This document shows, in pieces, positions 15,467 through 24,419 of a stretch of DNA of 56,683 nt (position 1 is the first letter of the stretch; each line of letters opens with the position of its first letter). A program made the translations under genes and the position numbers. Source of the stretch: an uncultured Candidatus Actinomarina sp. (GTDB lineage: Bacteria > Actinomycetota > Acidimicrobiia > Actinomarinales > Actinomarinaceae); NCBI GenBank assembly GCA_902571385.1, contig CACGBK010000002.1, positions 1-56,683 on the forward strand. Direction: 5' to 3'. The notes beneath the pieces were generated by a model, which ran no database searches, was not told the DNA's origin, and was given only the letters and a program-made list of their open reading frames with translations.

Positions 15467-16825
15467 ATGGCTGGACCTGAAGCATTATCAAGTAGAGATT
15501 TAGAAAGTTTACAAAAATCTCCGCCAAATAGTATTGAGGCCGAAGAAGCTTTATTAGGCAGTGCTCTTTTATCTAGAGATGCTTCCAATAGATTGATGGA
15601 AGCTGTAAAGCCTGCGGATTTTTATAGTCCAACAAACCAGACAATATTTGAAGCTATGAAGGACTTATTTGATTCAGGAAGACCAATTGACAGTGTCACA
15701 GTTTCTGAGACAGTTTTTAAAGACAAAAAAAATACAACAAGTCTGAAAACTTCTTCCATTGCCAGACTTATAGAAAATGTTCCAAGTTCCGCAAACTTTG
15801 AAAGATATATTGAGATAGTCCTTGAACATTCAAATAGAAGAAAACTTTTAAAAGCTAGTGGAAGAATAGAACTTCTTGCTTACGCTTTAGACAAAGACAT
15901 ATCAAACGTCATGGATGAAGCTGAGCAGTCTATATTTGCGGCATCTGATGATGCTATAGGCGAAGGACTAATTGGTGTCTCAGATGTACTAAATGATGCA
16001 ATTGAGAAAATTGAAGAAATTGAGAATATAGGAACTGGTCTCTCAGGTCTTGCGACAGATTTTGCTGATCTTGATTCGATACTTGCAGGGCTACAAGAAG
16101 GAAATCTGGTAGTAATTGCTGCACGTCCAAGTATGGGTAAATCTTCTTTAGCTTTGAACATCGCAACAAATGTATCTAAAGAAAATAAAATTACTGCTTT
16201 CTTTTCTCTTGAAATGACAAAAGAAGAGTTAGTTCAAAGAGTTTTGTTTTCTGAGGCAAAAGTTACTTCAGGTGACGCAAGGAAAGGTCAACTTGGTCCA
16301 GAAAAATGGTCAAGAGTAGTTGAAGCAGCATCCAAAGTAAATAATATGCCATTATATTTTGACGATGCATCTGTAATTACGGTCACAGACATAAGAGCAA
16401 AATCTAGAAGGCTAAAAGCCTCAAAGGGATTAGATTTAATTGTTGTTGATTATCTACAACTAATGCAAGGCCTATCTGGAGATAACAGACAGCAAGAAAT
16501 TGCAGAAATAAGTAGAAACTTAAAAAATCTTGCTAGAGAGTTAAAAGTTCCAATAATTGCTTTGTCACAATTAAATCGTGCTGCTGAGGCAAGAGAAGAC
16601 AAAAGACCAAGATTAGGTGATCTTCGTGAATCTGGGGCAATAGAACAAGACGCTGACATTGTAATGATGCTTTATAGGGATGACTATTACAACCCTGCGA
16701 CAGAAACACCAGGAGTAGCAGAGGTTAATATTGTAAAACATAGGTCAGGGTCAACAGGTAAAGTAGATTTATATTTTAGTAAAGAATATACACAGTTTTC
16801 AAACTATTCAAGACAACAAGATTAG
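15467..16825 (+). CDS. dnaB: Replicative DNA helicase DnaB
   Basis: 452 aa, no intein. The N-terminal domain starts PPNSIEAEEALLGSALL. The RecA-like motor has Walker A ARPSMGKSS (about 219-227), Walker B LIVVDYLQLM, and the ALSQLNRAAEARxDKRPRLGDLRESGAIEQDAD block with the sensor and arginine finger. It loads at forks as a hexamer and interacts with primase. It follows rplI by 2 bp and overlaps the next transporter gene by 1 bp. Confidence 0.98.
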   Translation: MAGPEALSSRDLESLQKSPPNSIEAEEALLGSALLSRDASNRLMEAVKPADFYSPTNQTIFEAMKDLFDSGRPIDSVTVSETVFKDKKNTTSLKTSSIARLIENVPSSANFERYIEIVLEHSNRRKLLKASGRIELLAYALDKDISNVMDEAEQSIFAASDDAIGEGLIGVSDVLNDAIEKIEEIENIGTGLSGLATDFADLDSILAGLQEGNLVVIAARPSMGKSSLALNIATNVSKENKITAFFSLEMTKEELVQRVLFSEAKVTSGDARKGQLGPEKWSRVVEAASKVNNMPLYFDDASVITVTDIRAKSRRLKASKGLDLIVVDYLQLMQGLSGDNRQQEIAEISRNLKNLARELKVPIIALSQLNRAAEAREDKRPRLGDLRESGAIEQDADIVMMLYRDDYYNPATETPGVAEVNIVKHRSGSTGKVDLYFSKEYTQFSNYSRQQD

Positions 16826-17667
16826 TGAAAAAAAGTCTTAGGGCTTACGCTGCAATAACAGTATTAGCTATCTCTTGGGGAACAATCCCGATAATTATCA
16901 AAACATCTGAAATTAGCCCTCTGAGTTTGGTCGGTATAAGAACGTTTATTGGATCTATTTTCTTATCTCTTTTTTTCATAAATAAAAAAGTAGACTACCG
17001 AGCGTTAGTTAAGCCAGGGATAATTTTGGGTCCGTTACTTGCTTTACATTGGGCAACAATGTTTGAGTCGATAGAAAGAAATAGTGTTGCAGTAGGTATC
17101 GGCTTAGTTTTTTCATATCCAATTTTTGTCCTTTTGATTGAAGGTTTAAGAGGAAAGCGATTAACAATTATTCAAATTTTTATAATTATTGTCGGCTTTA
17201 TAGGATTGATAGTTTTATTAGAAATTGGGTCCATAAATTCAGTAAGTGGAGCTGTATTGGGAATGATAAGTGCCATAAGTTTGTCTTTATTAATTACCAT
17301 AGGCGAACATTACACAAATCAATTTGGTGGTTTAAATATTGCCTTTGCGCAATTGTTATCTGCAGGACTCGTTATGTTTTATTTTACTGTTCCAGGTTTT
17401 CCATGGATGATAGAGCACATTGTCGTAAGTCTATTTTTAGGTATTTTCTTAACTGCAATAGGTTTAACTACTTATTGGTATGTTGTAAAAATAATAAAAC
17501 CACTTTCTGTAAGCACAATTACTTATCTAGAGCCAACATCTGGAGTTATTTTAGGAATTTTTATATTGGACGAAATAATCTCCTTGAATCAACTAATAGG
17601 CTTTACATTGATTCTTTTGGTTGGAATCTTACAAATTTTTTATGACTCAAGAATTAAATCTATTTAG
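16825..17667 (+). CDS. EamA/DMT-superfamily transporter
   Basis: 280 aa, ten hydrophobic helices in two five-helix halves. The N-half begins YAAITVLAISWGTIPIIIK; the second half ends with TYLEPTSGVILGIFILDEIIS, the typical EamA glutamate-containing repeat. GTG start overlaps the dnaB stop by one base. Drug/metabolite transporters export or exchange small organic solutes; substrate unknown. Lacks a terminator between it and the convergent gene, overlapping it by 8 bp. Confidence 0.85.
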   Translation: MKKSLRAYAAITVLAISWGTIPIIIKTSEISPLSLVGIRTFIGSIFLSLFFINKKVDYRALVKPGIILGPLLALHWATMFESIERNSVAVGIGLVFSYPIFVLLIEGLRGKRLTIIQIFIIIVGFIGLIVLLEIGSINSVSGAVLGMISAISLSLLITIGEHYTNQFGGLNIAFAQLLSAGLVMFYFTVPGFPWMIEHIVVSLFLGIFLTAIGLTTYWYVVKIIKPLSVSTITYLEPTSGVILGIFILDEIISLNQLIGFTLILLVGILQIFYDSRIKSI

Positions 17668-18004
17668 TTTTAAATGAATGGCTATTTAAAAATTTAATAA
17701 GATCCCATTTTGAATCATTAATTTTAAGAAAATTTATAAAAGTTTCAGTTTTCAAATATAAAGGATATGTGACTTTTTTGTAATTGTCTCTATTTTTGTG
17801 GTCAATAATTAGACCGTCCTCAATTGTTTTAAGAGCATTATCAGCTTCCTTTAAATATGGAATACAATCAAATTTTTCTAACTCATTAAAATCGGGAATA
17901 CTTTCTATTGTAATTTCAGAATTAATAAGTTTCAGATATAAAGCTTCTCTTAAATCTAAATTAGCTACATCGTCTTTTTCAATGTCTATCGTTATTATTT
18001 CCAT
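17660..18004 (-). CDS. Unknown cytoplasmic protein, about 114 aa
   Basis: Acidic, soluble-looking protein (MEIITIDIEKDDVANL ... FNELEKFDCIPYLKEAD ... FINFLKIND). The ATG at 18004 is chosen because a perfect TATAAT (18045-18050, leftward) overlaps the alternative ATG at 18046, which would make the upstream start impossible on that transcript. No family recognised. It is divergent from ptsI. Confidence 0.55.
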   Translation of the reverse strand: MEIITIDIEKDDVANLDLREALYLKLINSEITIESIPDFNELEKFDCIPYLKEADNALKTIEDGLIIDHKNRDNYKKVTYPLYLKTETFINFLKINDSKWDLIKFLNSHSFKTK

Positions 18005-18044
18005 TAATACAAAGATACATTCTTTAACAACTAAGAAGTATTGC

Positions 18045-18050
18045 ATTATA
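18045..18050 (-). promoter_or_regulatory. -10 box (TATAAT) for the leftward unknown gene
   Basis: The complementary strand reads TATAAT here, placing the likely transcription start near 18038 and giving a leader of about 34 nt before the ATG at 18004. I see no clear -35. Confidence 0.4.
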
Positions 18051-18074
18051 GAAATATTTCACTAACTTTACTCT

Positions 18075-19688
18075 ATGGACAGTTTCAAGGGAACAGGGGT
18101 ATCTCCAGGAATAGGTTACGGCAAGTTTCATTTTGTTAATAATGAAATTGATTTTTCAATACCCAGCAAAATAAGTTTTAAAGCAAGCCAGCAGCAGTTA
18201 GATTTGAAATATTCAAGCCTAATTGAAAAATTAAATAAAGATAATCGTAATAGTGAAGCCGAAGTCTTAGATGCATATCGACTGCTTATAAACGATCCGG
18301 AGATATCAGATATGATCAACGAAGATCATGATCTTAAAGAAATTTTTGATATGTTTAAAAATACTTCGGATGAAATGATGAAATTCGAAGATGAATATTT
18401 TAAACAGAGAGCGGAAGATATCATCTCAATAGGGAAAGAGATAATTTTCACAATGCAAAATATTGTTCAAGATCAAAAACTTACTGAAGATGTTATTATA
18501 TTTGCTTTTGATTTAACTCCAAATGACACATCCTCTTTGGACCTAAGAAAAGTAAAAGGTTTTGTAGTTACGAATTCTGGCCCTACTTCGCATGCTGTCA
18601 TAGTTGCTAAAAACTTGGGAATACCTTGTGTAATAAATTTTGACATATCAATCTTAGATTTAAGTACTGAGGAGCAAATTGTTATTGATGGAGATTCAGG
18701 TGAAATATTTTTAGATCCTGACGAAAAAGTCCTAAATAGAGTTGAAGAAAGTATGGATAAAGTTGATAAGCTGAAAGAAATTTACAATCAGAAATCTATC
18801 GATGATCTTAATTTAACATTAAGAGCGAACATTGGGAGTAATGATGAAATACAGGCTTTTAATGATCAATTAATTAAATCTGTAGGGTTGTTTAGATCTG
18901 AATTTATTTATATTGATAAGACAACTAAGCCCTCTTTAGAGGACCAGATAAAGATAAATAATGAATTGGATTCAAAGTTTAGTGAAACAATTGTTTTCAG
19001 AACATTAGATATTGGGGGAGACAAACAAGTCCCTTATTTAAAACTGCCAAAGGAAGAGAACCCTTTTTTAGGAGTAAGGGGAATAAGGTATTCACTTGAA
19101 GAAGAAGCACTTTTTAGAGAGCAAATAGTTTCTATACTCACCTCAAAATTAAATAATAAAGTAAAAATAATGTTTCCTATGGTGTCAATCTTAGATGACT
19201 TTATAAAAGCTAAAAATATTGTCATTGAAGAATCTGAGAAGTTAAATATTAAAATACCTCCTCTTGGAATAATGGTCGAGACGCCCTCCGCTGCATTAAA
19301 TGCTGAATTATATGTTGGTCATGTGAATTTTTTTTCAATAGGAACTAATGATTTAATTCAATACACCTATGCGGCAGATAGAGGTCTAGCTTCATTAAAC
19401 AAATACCAAGACCCACTTGATACTGGAGTATTGAAATTGATAAATAGTGTAATTCAAGTTGGTGTTGAAAATAACATTGAAGTTTCAGTATGTGGAGATA
19501 TGGCATCTGACAAAGATGCAGCTGTTGTTTTGTATCTTTTAGGATTAAGAGTCTTTAGTATTGCACCCTCACAAGGGCCAAATATCATAAACTCTCTTGT
19601 TTATGCAAAAAATAATTTATCTCACGTTACAAAAGAAGAAATACTTTCTTCATTAGATTCTCACAATTTAAGAAAACTCATATCATAA
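18075..19688 (+). CDS. ptsI: PTS enzyme I (PEP-protein phosphotransferase)
   Basis: 537 aa, slightly shorter than the usual about 570. The N-terminal HPr-binding helical domain surrounds the phosphohistidine swivel domain, GPTSHAVIVAKNLGIPCVI, with phosphorylatable H173. The C-terminal PEP-binding barrel shows GLFRSEFIYI, RTLDIGGDKQVPYL, NPFLGVRGIR, GIMVETPSA, FFSIGTNDLIQY and active-site C473 in VCGDMASD. It takes phosphate from PEP and gives it to HPr. Cognate HPr and EII genes lie 4-8 kb downstream on the same strand. Confidence 0.96.
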   Translation: MDSFKGTGVSPGIGYGKFHFVNNEIDFSIPSKISFKASQQQLDLKYSSLIEKLNKDNRNSEAEVLDAYRLLINDPEISDMINEDHDLKEIFDMFKNTSDEMMKFEDEYFKQRAEDIISIGKEIIFTMQNIVQDQKLTEDVIIFAFDLTPNDTSSLDLRKVKGFVVTNSGPTSHAVIVAKNLGIPCVINFDISILDLSTEEQIVIDGDSGEIFLDPDEKVLNRVEESMDKVDKLKEIYNQKSIDDLNLTLRANIGSNDEIQAFNDQLIKSVGLFRSEFIYIDKTTKPSLEDQIKINNELDSKFSETIVFRTLDIGGDKQVPYLKLPKEENPFLGVRGIRYSLEEEALFREQIVSILTSKLNNKVKIMFPMVSILDDFIKAKNIVIEESEKLNIKIPPLGIMVETPSAALNAELYVGHVNFFSIGTNDLIQYTYAADRGLASLNKYQDPLDTGVLKLINSVIQVGVENNIEVSVCGDMASDKDAAVVLYLLGLRVFSIAPSQGPNIINSLVYAKNNLSHVTKEEILSSLDSHNLRKLIS

Positions 19689-19695
19689 AAATATA

Positions 19696-20373
19696 TTGAA
19701 AGTCATTGGAATATTACTTGCTGCTGGATCTAGCAAAAGATTTGAGGCAGATAAACTCTTTATAGAGTATGGAGACAAAGAACTTATTCGGTTTCCTATT
19801 GAAACTTTTTTGAAAAATAAAAATATATCTTTACTTGTAATTGTTTGCAACAATGAAAATATTAAAAGAATTAATGAGATTTTAAGCTCCATGAATTTTA
19901 AACAAGAAGTAATAACAATTTTGGGTGGAAAGACTAGACATGAAAGTGAAGTTCTTGGCTTAAAAGCTTTGGATGAATTTGACATTGAGAAAAATGATCT
20001 TATTGCAATCCATGATTGTGCAAGATCTTTCTTGCCAGCAGACTTACTTGAAGATCTCATCATTGAAGCAAAAAAGTATGGATCGTGTTCACCAGCAGTT
20101 AAGGCTAAATTTATATCTAAAACTTCAAACGAAATTGCAAGTGAAAACATTATGGAAATACAAACTCCTCAATTATTTACTTTTGATATTTTAGAAAAAG
20201 CATATCTTCATAATGATGAAAAAATTATGGATTCACACGACACAACTCAGCAAGTATCAAAAATTTTAGGTGTAGAATCAAGGGTGATAAATGGTTCTAA
20301 TTTAAATCTTAAAATAACATATAAAGAAGATTTAGAGATTTTAAAATCTAGACTTCATGGGAGTATTACATAA
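19696..20373 (+). CDS. ispD: 2-C-methyl-D-erythritol 4-phosphate cytidylyltransferase (IspD)
   Basis: 225 aa; TTG start 7 bp after ptsI. CTP-binding loop LAAGSSKRF (8-16) with K20, GGKTRHESE (usual GGxxRxxSV) and IHDCARSF (usual VHDAARP), then the C-terminal TDDxx-like HDTTQQV. It couples methylerythritol phosphate to CTP in the MEP isoprenoid pathway. TarI-type CDP-ribitol synthases share this fold, so the assignment rests partly on the next gene, which may be the preceding MEP step. Its stop abuts that gene's ATG directly. Confidence 0.8.
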   Translation: MKVIGILLAAGSSKRFEADKLFIEYGDKELIRFPIETFLKNKNISLLVIVCNNENIKRINEILSSMNFKQEVITILGGKTRHESEVLGLKALDEFDIEKNDLIAIHDCARSFLPADLLEDLIIEAKKYGSCSPAVKAKFISKTSNEIASENIMEIQTPQLFTFDILEKAYLHNDEKIMDSHDTTQQVSKILGVESRVINGSNLNLKITYKEDLEILKSRLHGSIT

Positions 20374-21597
20374 ATGAGTTTATTAGATAGATACTCAACT
20401 TTTGTTTCAGACAGAGGTAAAAATACAAAAGTCGGTTTAATTGGTGCAGGCCAAATGGGTCAAGGCATTGTTGCTCAACTAAACAAAATGAACTTTACAG
20501 ATTTAGTTCTAGTCGTTGATAAAAATGAAGAAAAGTTACAACATGCAAAGAGTAGGTATAACAATAATTCAAAACTTACACTATCAAGTAACATCGAAGC
20601 GTTAGATGAACATGATTTAGATATTGTTATTGAGGCAACGGGGACTCCTTCATCTGGAGCCGATGTCGCGTCAAAAGTTCTAAATAGAAAAATTCATCTA
20701 ATACTTTTAAATGTTGAGACGGAGGCAACTATTGGTTTAGCACTCAATGAAGAAGCAAAGAAAAATAATTGCATCGTAACAGTTGGTGATGGAGATGAAC
20801 CAGTAGCTGCTGTTGAATTATATAATTTCGCAAAAGAAATCTCTATGGATGTAATTGCAATTGGAAAAGGTAAAAACAATCCTTTTAACAAATATGCAAC
20901 ACCAAAAGATCTTGAAGAAGAAGCTCATAAAAAAAATATGAATCCAAATATGTTAACAAGTTTTGTTGACGGAAGTAAAACAATGATTGAAATGGCTGCA
21001 TTAGGAAATTATCTAGATTTTAATTTGGATATTGATGGCATGCATGGGCCAGATTCTGATTATAAAAGTTTAAATTCAATTTTTATTCCAGAATCTTCAG
21101 GCGGACTACTTAAGAATATAAATATTGTTGATTTCGCATTTGGTGTTGCTCCAGGTGTTTTTGCAATTGTATATTCTGAAGATGATTATGTTAATTACGA
21201 AATGGAATATCTAAAAATGGGTAAAGGGCCCTATTGGACTCTTTATAGGCCTTATCACTTAACAAGTCTTGAAATTCCAAGAACGATCATGAAGCTAATG
21301 GTTGATAAAGAAACTCAATTAAGCGCTACATCATGGAATATTGAAGTTGTAGCGCATGCAAAGACGGACTTAAAGACAGGAACAAATCTTGGTTCAATTG
21401 GTGGTGATTATATTTTTGGAAAAGCTATGAAAGTCAAGAATAGCAAAGGCCTTGCACCATTAGGCTTATCAGAAAATAATATTTTAAATCAAGATATAAA
21501 AAAAGGTGACCCTATCCAAATAAATAGTCTAGATTTAGCCGATAATCATCTTTATAAATATTGGTTAATGCAAAATAGTTTGCTAAATCATGATTAA
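20374..21597 (+). CDS. SAF-domain NAD(P)-dependent oxidoreductase; candidate DRL-type DXP reductoisomerase
   Basis: 407 aa. Rossmann motif VGLIGAGQMGQG (20-31), VIEATGTPSSGADV, a central catalytic region (TSFVDGSKTMIEMAALGN) and a C-terminal SAF-like domain (LAPLGLSENNILNQDIKKGD). This is the homoserine-dehydrogenase-like family of COG4091. That family includes DRL, shown in Brucella to replace DXR as the DXP reductoisomerase. Here it abuts ispD with no gap, and ispD encodes the following step. Function as DRL is inference; many members of the family are uncharacterised. Confidence 0.6.
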   Translation: MSLLDRYSTFVSDRGKNTKVGLIGAGQMGQGIVAQLNKMNFTDLVLVVDKNEEKLQHAKSRYNNNSKLTLSSNIEALDEHDLDIVIEATGTPSSGADVASKVLNRKIHLILLNVETEATIGLALNEEAKKNNCIVTVGDGDEPVAAVELYNFAKEISMDVIAIGKGKNNPFNKYATPKDLEEEAHKKNMNPNMLTSFVDGSKTMIEMAALGNYLDFNLDIDGMHGPDSDYKSLNSIFIPESSGGLLKNINIVDFAFGVAPGVFAIVYSEDDYVNYEMEYLKMGKGPYWTLYRPYHLTSLEIPRTIMKLMVDKETQLSATSWNIEVVAHAKTDLKTGTNLGSIGGDYIFGKAMKVKNSKGLAPLGLSENNILNQDIKKGDPIQINSLDLADNHLYKYWLMQNSLLNHD

Positions 21598-21632
21598 TTT
21601 AACTTTTTGTTATTATAAAATTTGAGATTGTA

Positions 21633-22157
21633 ATGAAAAAACCTAATCAAAGAATTGGTGCAGACGTATTAAAAACAGAATTAGTAAATTTGTACAAATC
21701 AACATCAAACAAATCTGCTACATATGCATTTCATTTTGACACACAAGACACAAATCAATTCTGTGACTTCACAGAAAAAATTCAACTTTTATTATCTAAT
21801 TCAAATGTTGCTCATGGTTCAGTTACGATCTCAACTCCACACACAACAACAGCAATAATTATTAACGAATCAGAAACCGGTTATATTAACGACTTCAAAA
21901 GAAAATTAGAAGAACTTGTACCTTCTGATGAATACTTTGAACATGATGATTGGGGTCTTAGAACAGAAAATATGCAAGAGGATGAAAATGTGAATGGAAG
22001 ATCCCATGTAAGAGGTTCAATCATAGGATCTACATCCGTTACATTGCCTGTCGTAGATTCAGAAATTATTCTTGGCAGGTGGCAAAGATTATTTTTTGTA
22101 GAATTAGATTGTGCTCGTTCTAGAAGACTTTTTGTCCAAATCCAAGATATAAATTAG
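21633..22157 (+). CDS. YjbQ/UPF0047 family protein
   Basis: 174 aa. YjbQ signature: HGSVTISTPHTTTAIIINESE, DDWGLRTENM and a terminal GRWQRLFFVELDCARSRRLFVQI, which holds the conserved GxWQ and R-rich end. Crystal structures show a small trimeric fold, and some members have weak thiamine-phosphate synthase activity; the real role is unsettled. It follows the DRL-like gene by 35 bp and converges with the thioredoxin-fold gene (4 bp overlap). Confidence 0.85.
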   Translation: MKKPNQRIGADVLKTELVNLYKSTSNKSATYAFHFDTQDTNQFCDFTEKIQLLLSNSNVAHGSVTISTPHTTTAIIINESETGYINDFKRKLEELVPSDEYFEHDDWGLRTENMQEDENVNGRSHVRGSIIGSTSVTLPVVDSEIILGRWQRLFFVELDCARSRRLFVQIQDIN

Positions 22158-22747
22158 TTTTTCAGACTTAAAAAATAATCTGGTTCTTCTCCGACTTTCC
22201 ACTTAATATTACAACCCATACTTGGAAGCTGTTCAGAAACCGGCTCTTCACCATTTAGCAAAGCATCAATTGCACTTCTTAAACTTACTCCGTCAGTTGG
22301 AATATCATTACCAGGCCGAGAACCATCTAACTGACCACGGTAGACAAGAGCACTATCACTATTAAATAGAAAAAAGTCGGGCGTACATTGAGCGGTAAAA
22401 TTTTTTGCTGTTGACTGATCTTCATCAACAACATAAGGAAAGTTATATCCAAGATTAGTTGCATATTCTTTCATTTTTTCAATGCTGTCTTCCGCATATT
22501 TTTCTTGAGAACTATCATTTGAATTAATTCCTATAACGGCAATATTTTTGTCCATTATTTCATTTGATAATTTCACTATCTCATCATTTACGTGTTTTAC
22601 AAAAGGACAGTGATTACAGATAAACATTACAAGAGACCCCACTTTTCCATTAAACATTTCATTTGAATAAATTTTTTCATCAGTACCTAAAAGATTAAAG
22701 TTAGGCATTTTTGTACCTAGTGGTAACATTGTTGACTCTACGTCCAT
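22154..22747 (-). CDS. Thioredoxin-fold AhpC/TSA-like protein
   Basis: 197 aa. After LPLGTKMPNFNLLG, the strand-motif MFICNHCPFVKH carries a CxxC (CNHC). VIGINSNDSSQ, NFPYVVDEDQSTAKNF and an AQCTPDFFLFN cis-Pro loop complete the fold, ending in a conserved RPGNDIPTDG segment. This is the cytoplasmic redoxin family often annotated as thioredoxin family protein; it probably reduces disulfides or peroxides. Its upstream region is shared with the mannitol EIIC gene, which is divergent. Confidence 0.8.
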   Translation of the reverse strand: MDVESTMLPLGTKMPNFNLLGTDEKIYSNEMFNGKVGSLVMFICNHCPFVKHVNDEIVKLSNEIMDKNIAVIGINSNDSSQEKYAEDSIEKMKEYATNLGYNFPYVVDEDQSTAKNFTAQCTPDFFLFNSDSALVYRGQLDGSRPGNDIPTDGVSLRSAIDALLNGEEPVSEQLPSMGCNIKWKVGEEPDYFLSLKN

Positions 22748-22871
22748 AAAAACCTCCTATTTTATTAAATTATAAGCTAGATAGGAGTTATATGACTGCC
22801 ATGAATTCTCAAAGTTACAAATTTATATGAAGATTTCTTTGAAGACGAGTGAAAGGTGTGATTTTATTTTT

Positions 22872-22926
22872 TATAATTATGTTATGTGATATTACCAATG
22901 TCACATATTTGTTACAAAAAGTGACA
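22872..22926 (+). promoter_or_regulatory. Putative promoter and operator of the mannitol PTS genes
   Basis: TATAAT (22872-22877) is followed by a 25-bp dyad, TATGTGA and TCACATA separated by 11 nt (22883-22907), then GTTAC and GTGAC in direct orientation (22911-22925). Placement of the dyad just after the -10, near the transcription start, fits a repressor site. I see no regulator gene for it in the window. The arms resemble CRP half-sites but the 11-nt spacer is not that of CRP. Confidence 0.4.
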
Positions 22927-22958
22927 GATTGATCAATCTAAAGGGGGATTGAAAAGAT

Positions 22959-24026
22959 ATGAGAGAATTCATACAACGCGTTGGTGGTGCTGCGTCAGGA
23001 ATGGTTATTCCTAACATTGGTGCTTTCATCGCATGGGGATTAATTACTTCCCTATACATTGGACCAGGCTGGGCGCCAAATGAAGATTTGTCGTCAATGG
23101 TCGGCCCGATGATCGTTAACCTTCTCCCACTACTTCTCGGATACACCGGAGGTAAAATGATACATGGCCACAGAGGTGGAGTGATTGGTGCCGTAGTAAC
23201 AATGGCAGCCATTGTTGGTACATCCAGTCCTCAATTCCTAGGTGCTATGTTAGTTGGACCTGGTGCAGCATGGGTATTAAAACAACTTGATACTCGAGCA
23301 CGAGATAGTGTCCCAGAGGGTTTTGAAATGTTATACGATAACTTTTCATCAGGTATCCTAGGTTGGATACTCGCAGTAGTAGTTTACAGAGGGCTTTCAC
23401 CAATTTTACAAGCCATTACAGATGGTTTAGGAAATTTTGCTGCAAGCATGGTAGACAATGGTTTAGTTCCATTAGCAGATATACCTATTGAGGTAGCTAA
23501 AGTTCTATTCCTTAACAATGCAGTTAACCAGGGAGTCTTGACTCCGTTAGGTGTAGCTGATGCTGCTGAATCAGGAAAATCTATATTTTTCTTGCTTGAA
23601 ACCAATCCAGGACCTGGTCTTGGATTATTGCTTGCTTATTGGGTAGCAGGAACTGGTATGTGGAAACAATCAGCACCCGGCTCAATAATCATTCATTTCT
23701 TTGGTGGTATTCATGAAATCTATTTCCCATATGTCTTGGGTCATCCAATTATGATTCTTGCAATGTGGGCTGGTGGAATATCAGCTGACCTTTGGTTCCA
23801 AGTAACTAATGCAGGATTAGTTGGTCCTCCGTCACCTGGTAGTATTTTTGCATATATTGCAATGCTTCCAAGAGATGGTGCAGCCAATGTTTTGATTGGT
23901 GTAGCTATAGGTGCTGTTGCAGCAGCAGTTGTTGGAACAATTCTGTTAAGAGTTCGACCAATTAAAGAAACTGATGCAGGAGTAGACGAAGCTATCGATA
24001 CTTCAATTCCAGGAGTTGATGTATAA
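22959..24026 (+). CDS. mtlA: PTS mannitol-specific EIIC membrane component
   Basis: 355 aa, only the IIC domain; IIB and IIA are separate genes downstream. Begins FIQRVGGAASGMVIPNIGAFIAWG and holds the mannitol EIIC signature GGIHEIYFPYVLGHP (about 249-263). Hydrophobic helices run throughout, with a short polar tail where IIB would be fused in E. coli MtlA. It transports and phosphorylates mannitol at the membrane. The G+C content looks higher than its neighbours (about 50% over 23101-23160), suggesting high expression constraint or transfer. Start is supported by AAGGGGGATTG 9 nt upstream. Confidence 0.93.
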   Translation: MREFIQRVGGAASGMVIPNIGAFIAWGLITSLYIGPGWAPNEDLSSMVGPMIVNLLPLLLGYTGGKMIHGHRGGVIGAVVTMAAIVGTSSPQFLGAMLVGPGAAWVLKQLDTRARDSVPEGFEMLYDNFSSGILGWILAVVVYRGLSPILQAITDGLGNFAASMVDNGLVPLADIPIEVAKVLFLNNAVNQGVLTPLGVADAAESGKSIFFLLETNPGPGLGLLLAYWVAGTGMWKQSAPGSIIIHFFGGIHEIYFPYVLGHPIMILAMWAGGISADLWFQVTNAGLVGPPSPGSIFAYIAMLPRDGAANVLIGVAIGAVAAAVVGTILLRVRPIKETDAGVDEAIDTSIPGVDV

Positions 24027-24047
24027 GAACTAAAAAAAATTAGTTAT

Positions 24048-24086
24048 AATTGACTTGGGAGGAAACTCCCAAGTCAATTTTTTTTT
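24048..24086 (+). terminator. Strong intrinsic terminator/attenuator between EIIC and EIIB
   Basis: A perfect 12-bp stem (TTGACTTGGGAG and CTCCCAAGTCAA) with a stable GAAA tetraloop is followed by T9. It lies 22 nt after the EIIC stop and 12 nt before the EIIB start. The next genes need either partial read-through or their own promoter; a weaker -10-like TATAAT (24045-24050) overlaps the stem base. Confidence 0.9.
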
Positions 24087-24098
24087 GAAAGGAATATT

Positions 24099-24419
24099 AT
24101 GAGTTCAATTGAAGCTGCAGATGTAAAAAAAATATGTCTAGCTTGTGAAGCTGGAGCAGGATCAAGTTTAATGGTAAAAAACAGTCTTATTAAAAAAGCT
24201 AAAAAAGCCGGAGTTGAGGTAGAAATTGTACATTCCCCTGCGACTCAGATACCAGCAGATACAGATATTGTTGTTACACACCAAGGATTAGCAGGAGTGG
24301 CAAAACAATCAGCTCCTGAAAATGCAGTTTTAATTCAGTACCTAATGTTTATGAATGATCCTTCACTTAATAAATTAATAAAAGATCTTGCAGAAGGAAA
24401 TACGATAACTTCTACATGA
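24099..24419 (+). CDS. PTS mannitol-type EIIB component
   Basis: 106 aa, stand-alone domain. The phospho-cysteine loop is LACEAGAGSSLM with C16 (compare CDAGMGSS in MtlA). GVEVEIVHSPATQIPADTDIVVTHQGLA follows, as in mannitol-class IIB. It accepts phosphate from EIIA and passes it to the sugar on EIIC. Translation start has AAAGGAA upstream, and its stop overlaps the EIIA start by 4 bp. Confidence 0.9.
   Translation: MSSIEAADVKKICLACEAGAGSSLMVKNSLIKKAKKAGVEVEIVHSPATQIPADTDIVVTHQGLAGVAKQSAPENAVLIQYLMFMNDPSLNKLIKDLAEGNTITST

Noticed and set aside
19683-20150. Minus-strand ORF of 155 aa
   Set aside because: Antisense shadow of ispD; no motif or start signal.
22883-22907. CRP site
   Set aside because: Half-sites look similar, but the 11-nt spacer does not fit CRP (6 nt); kept only as an unassigned dyad.
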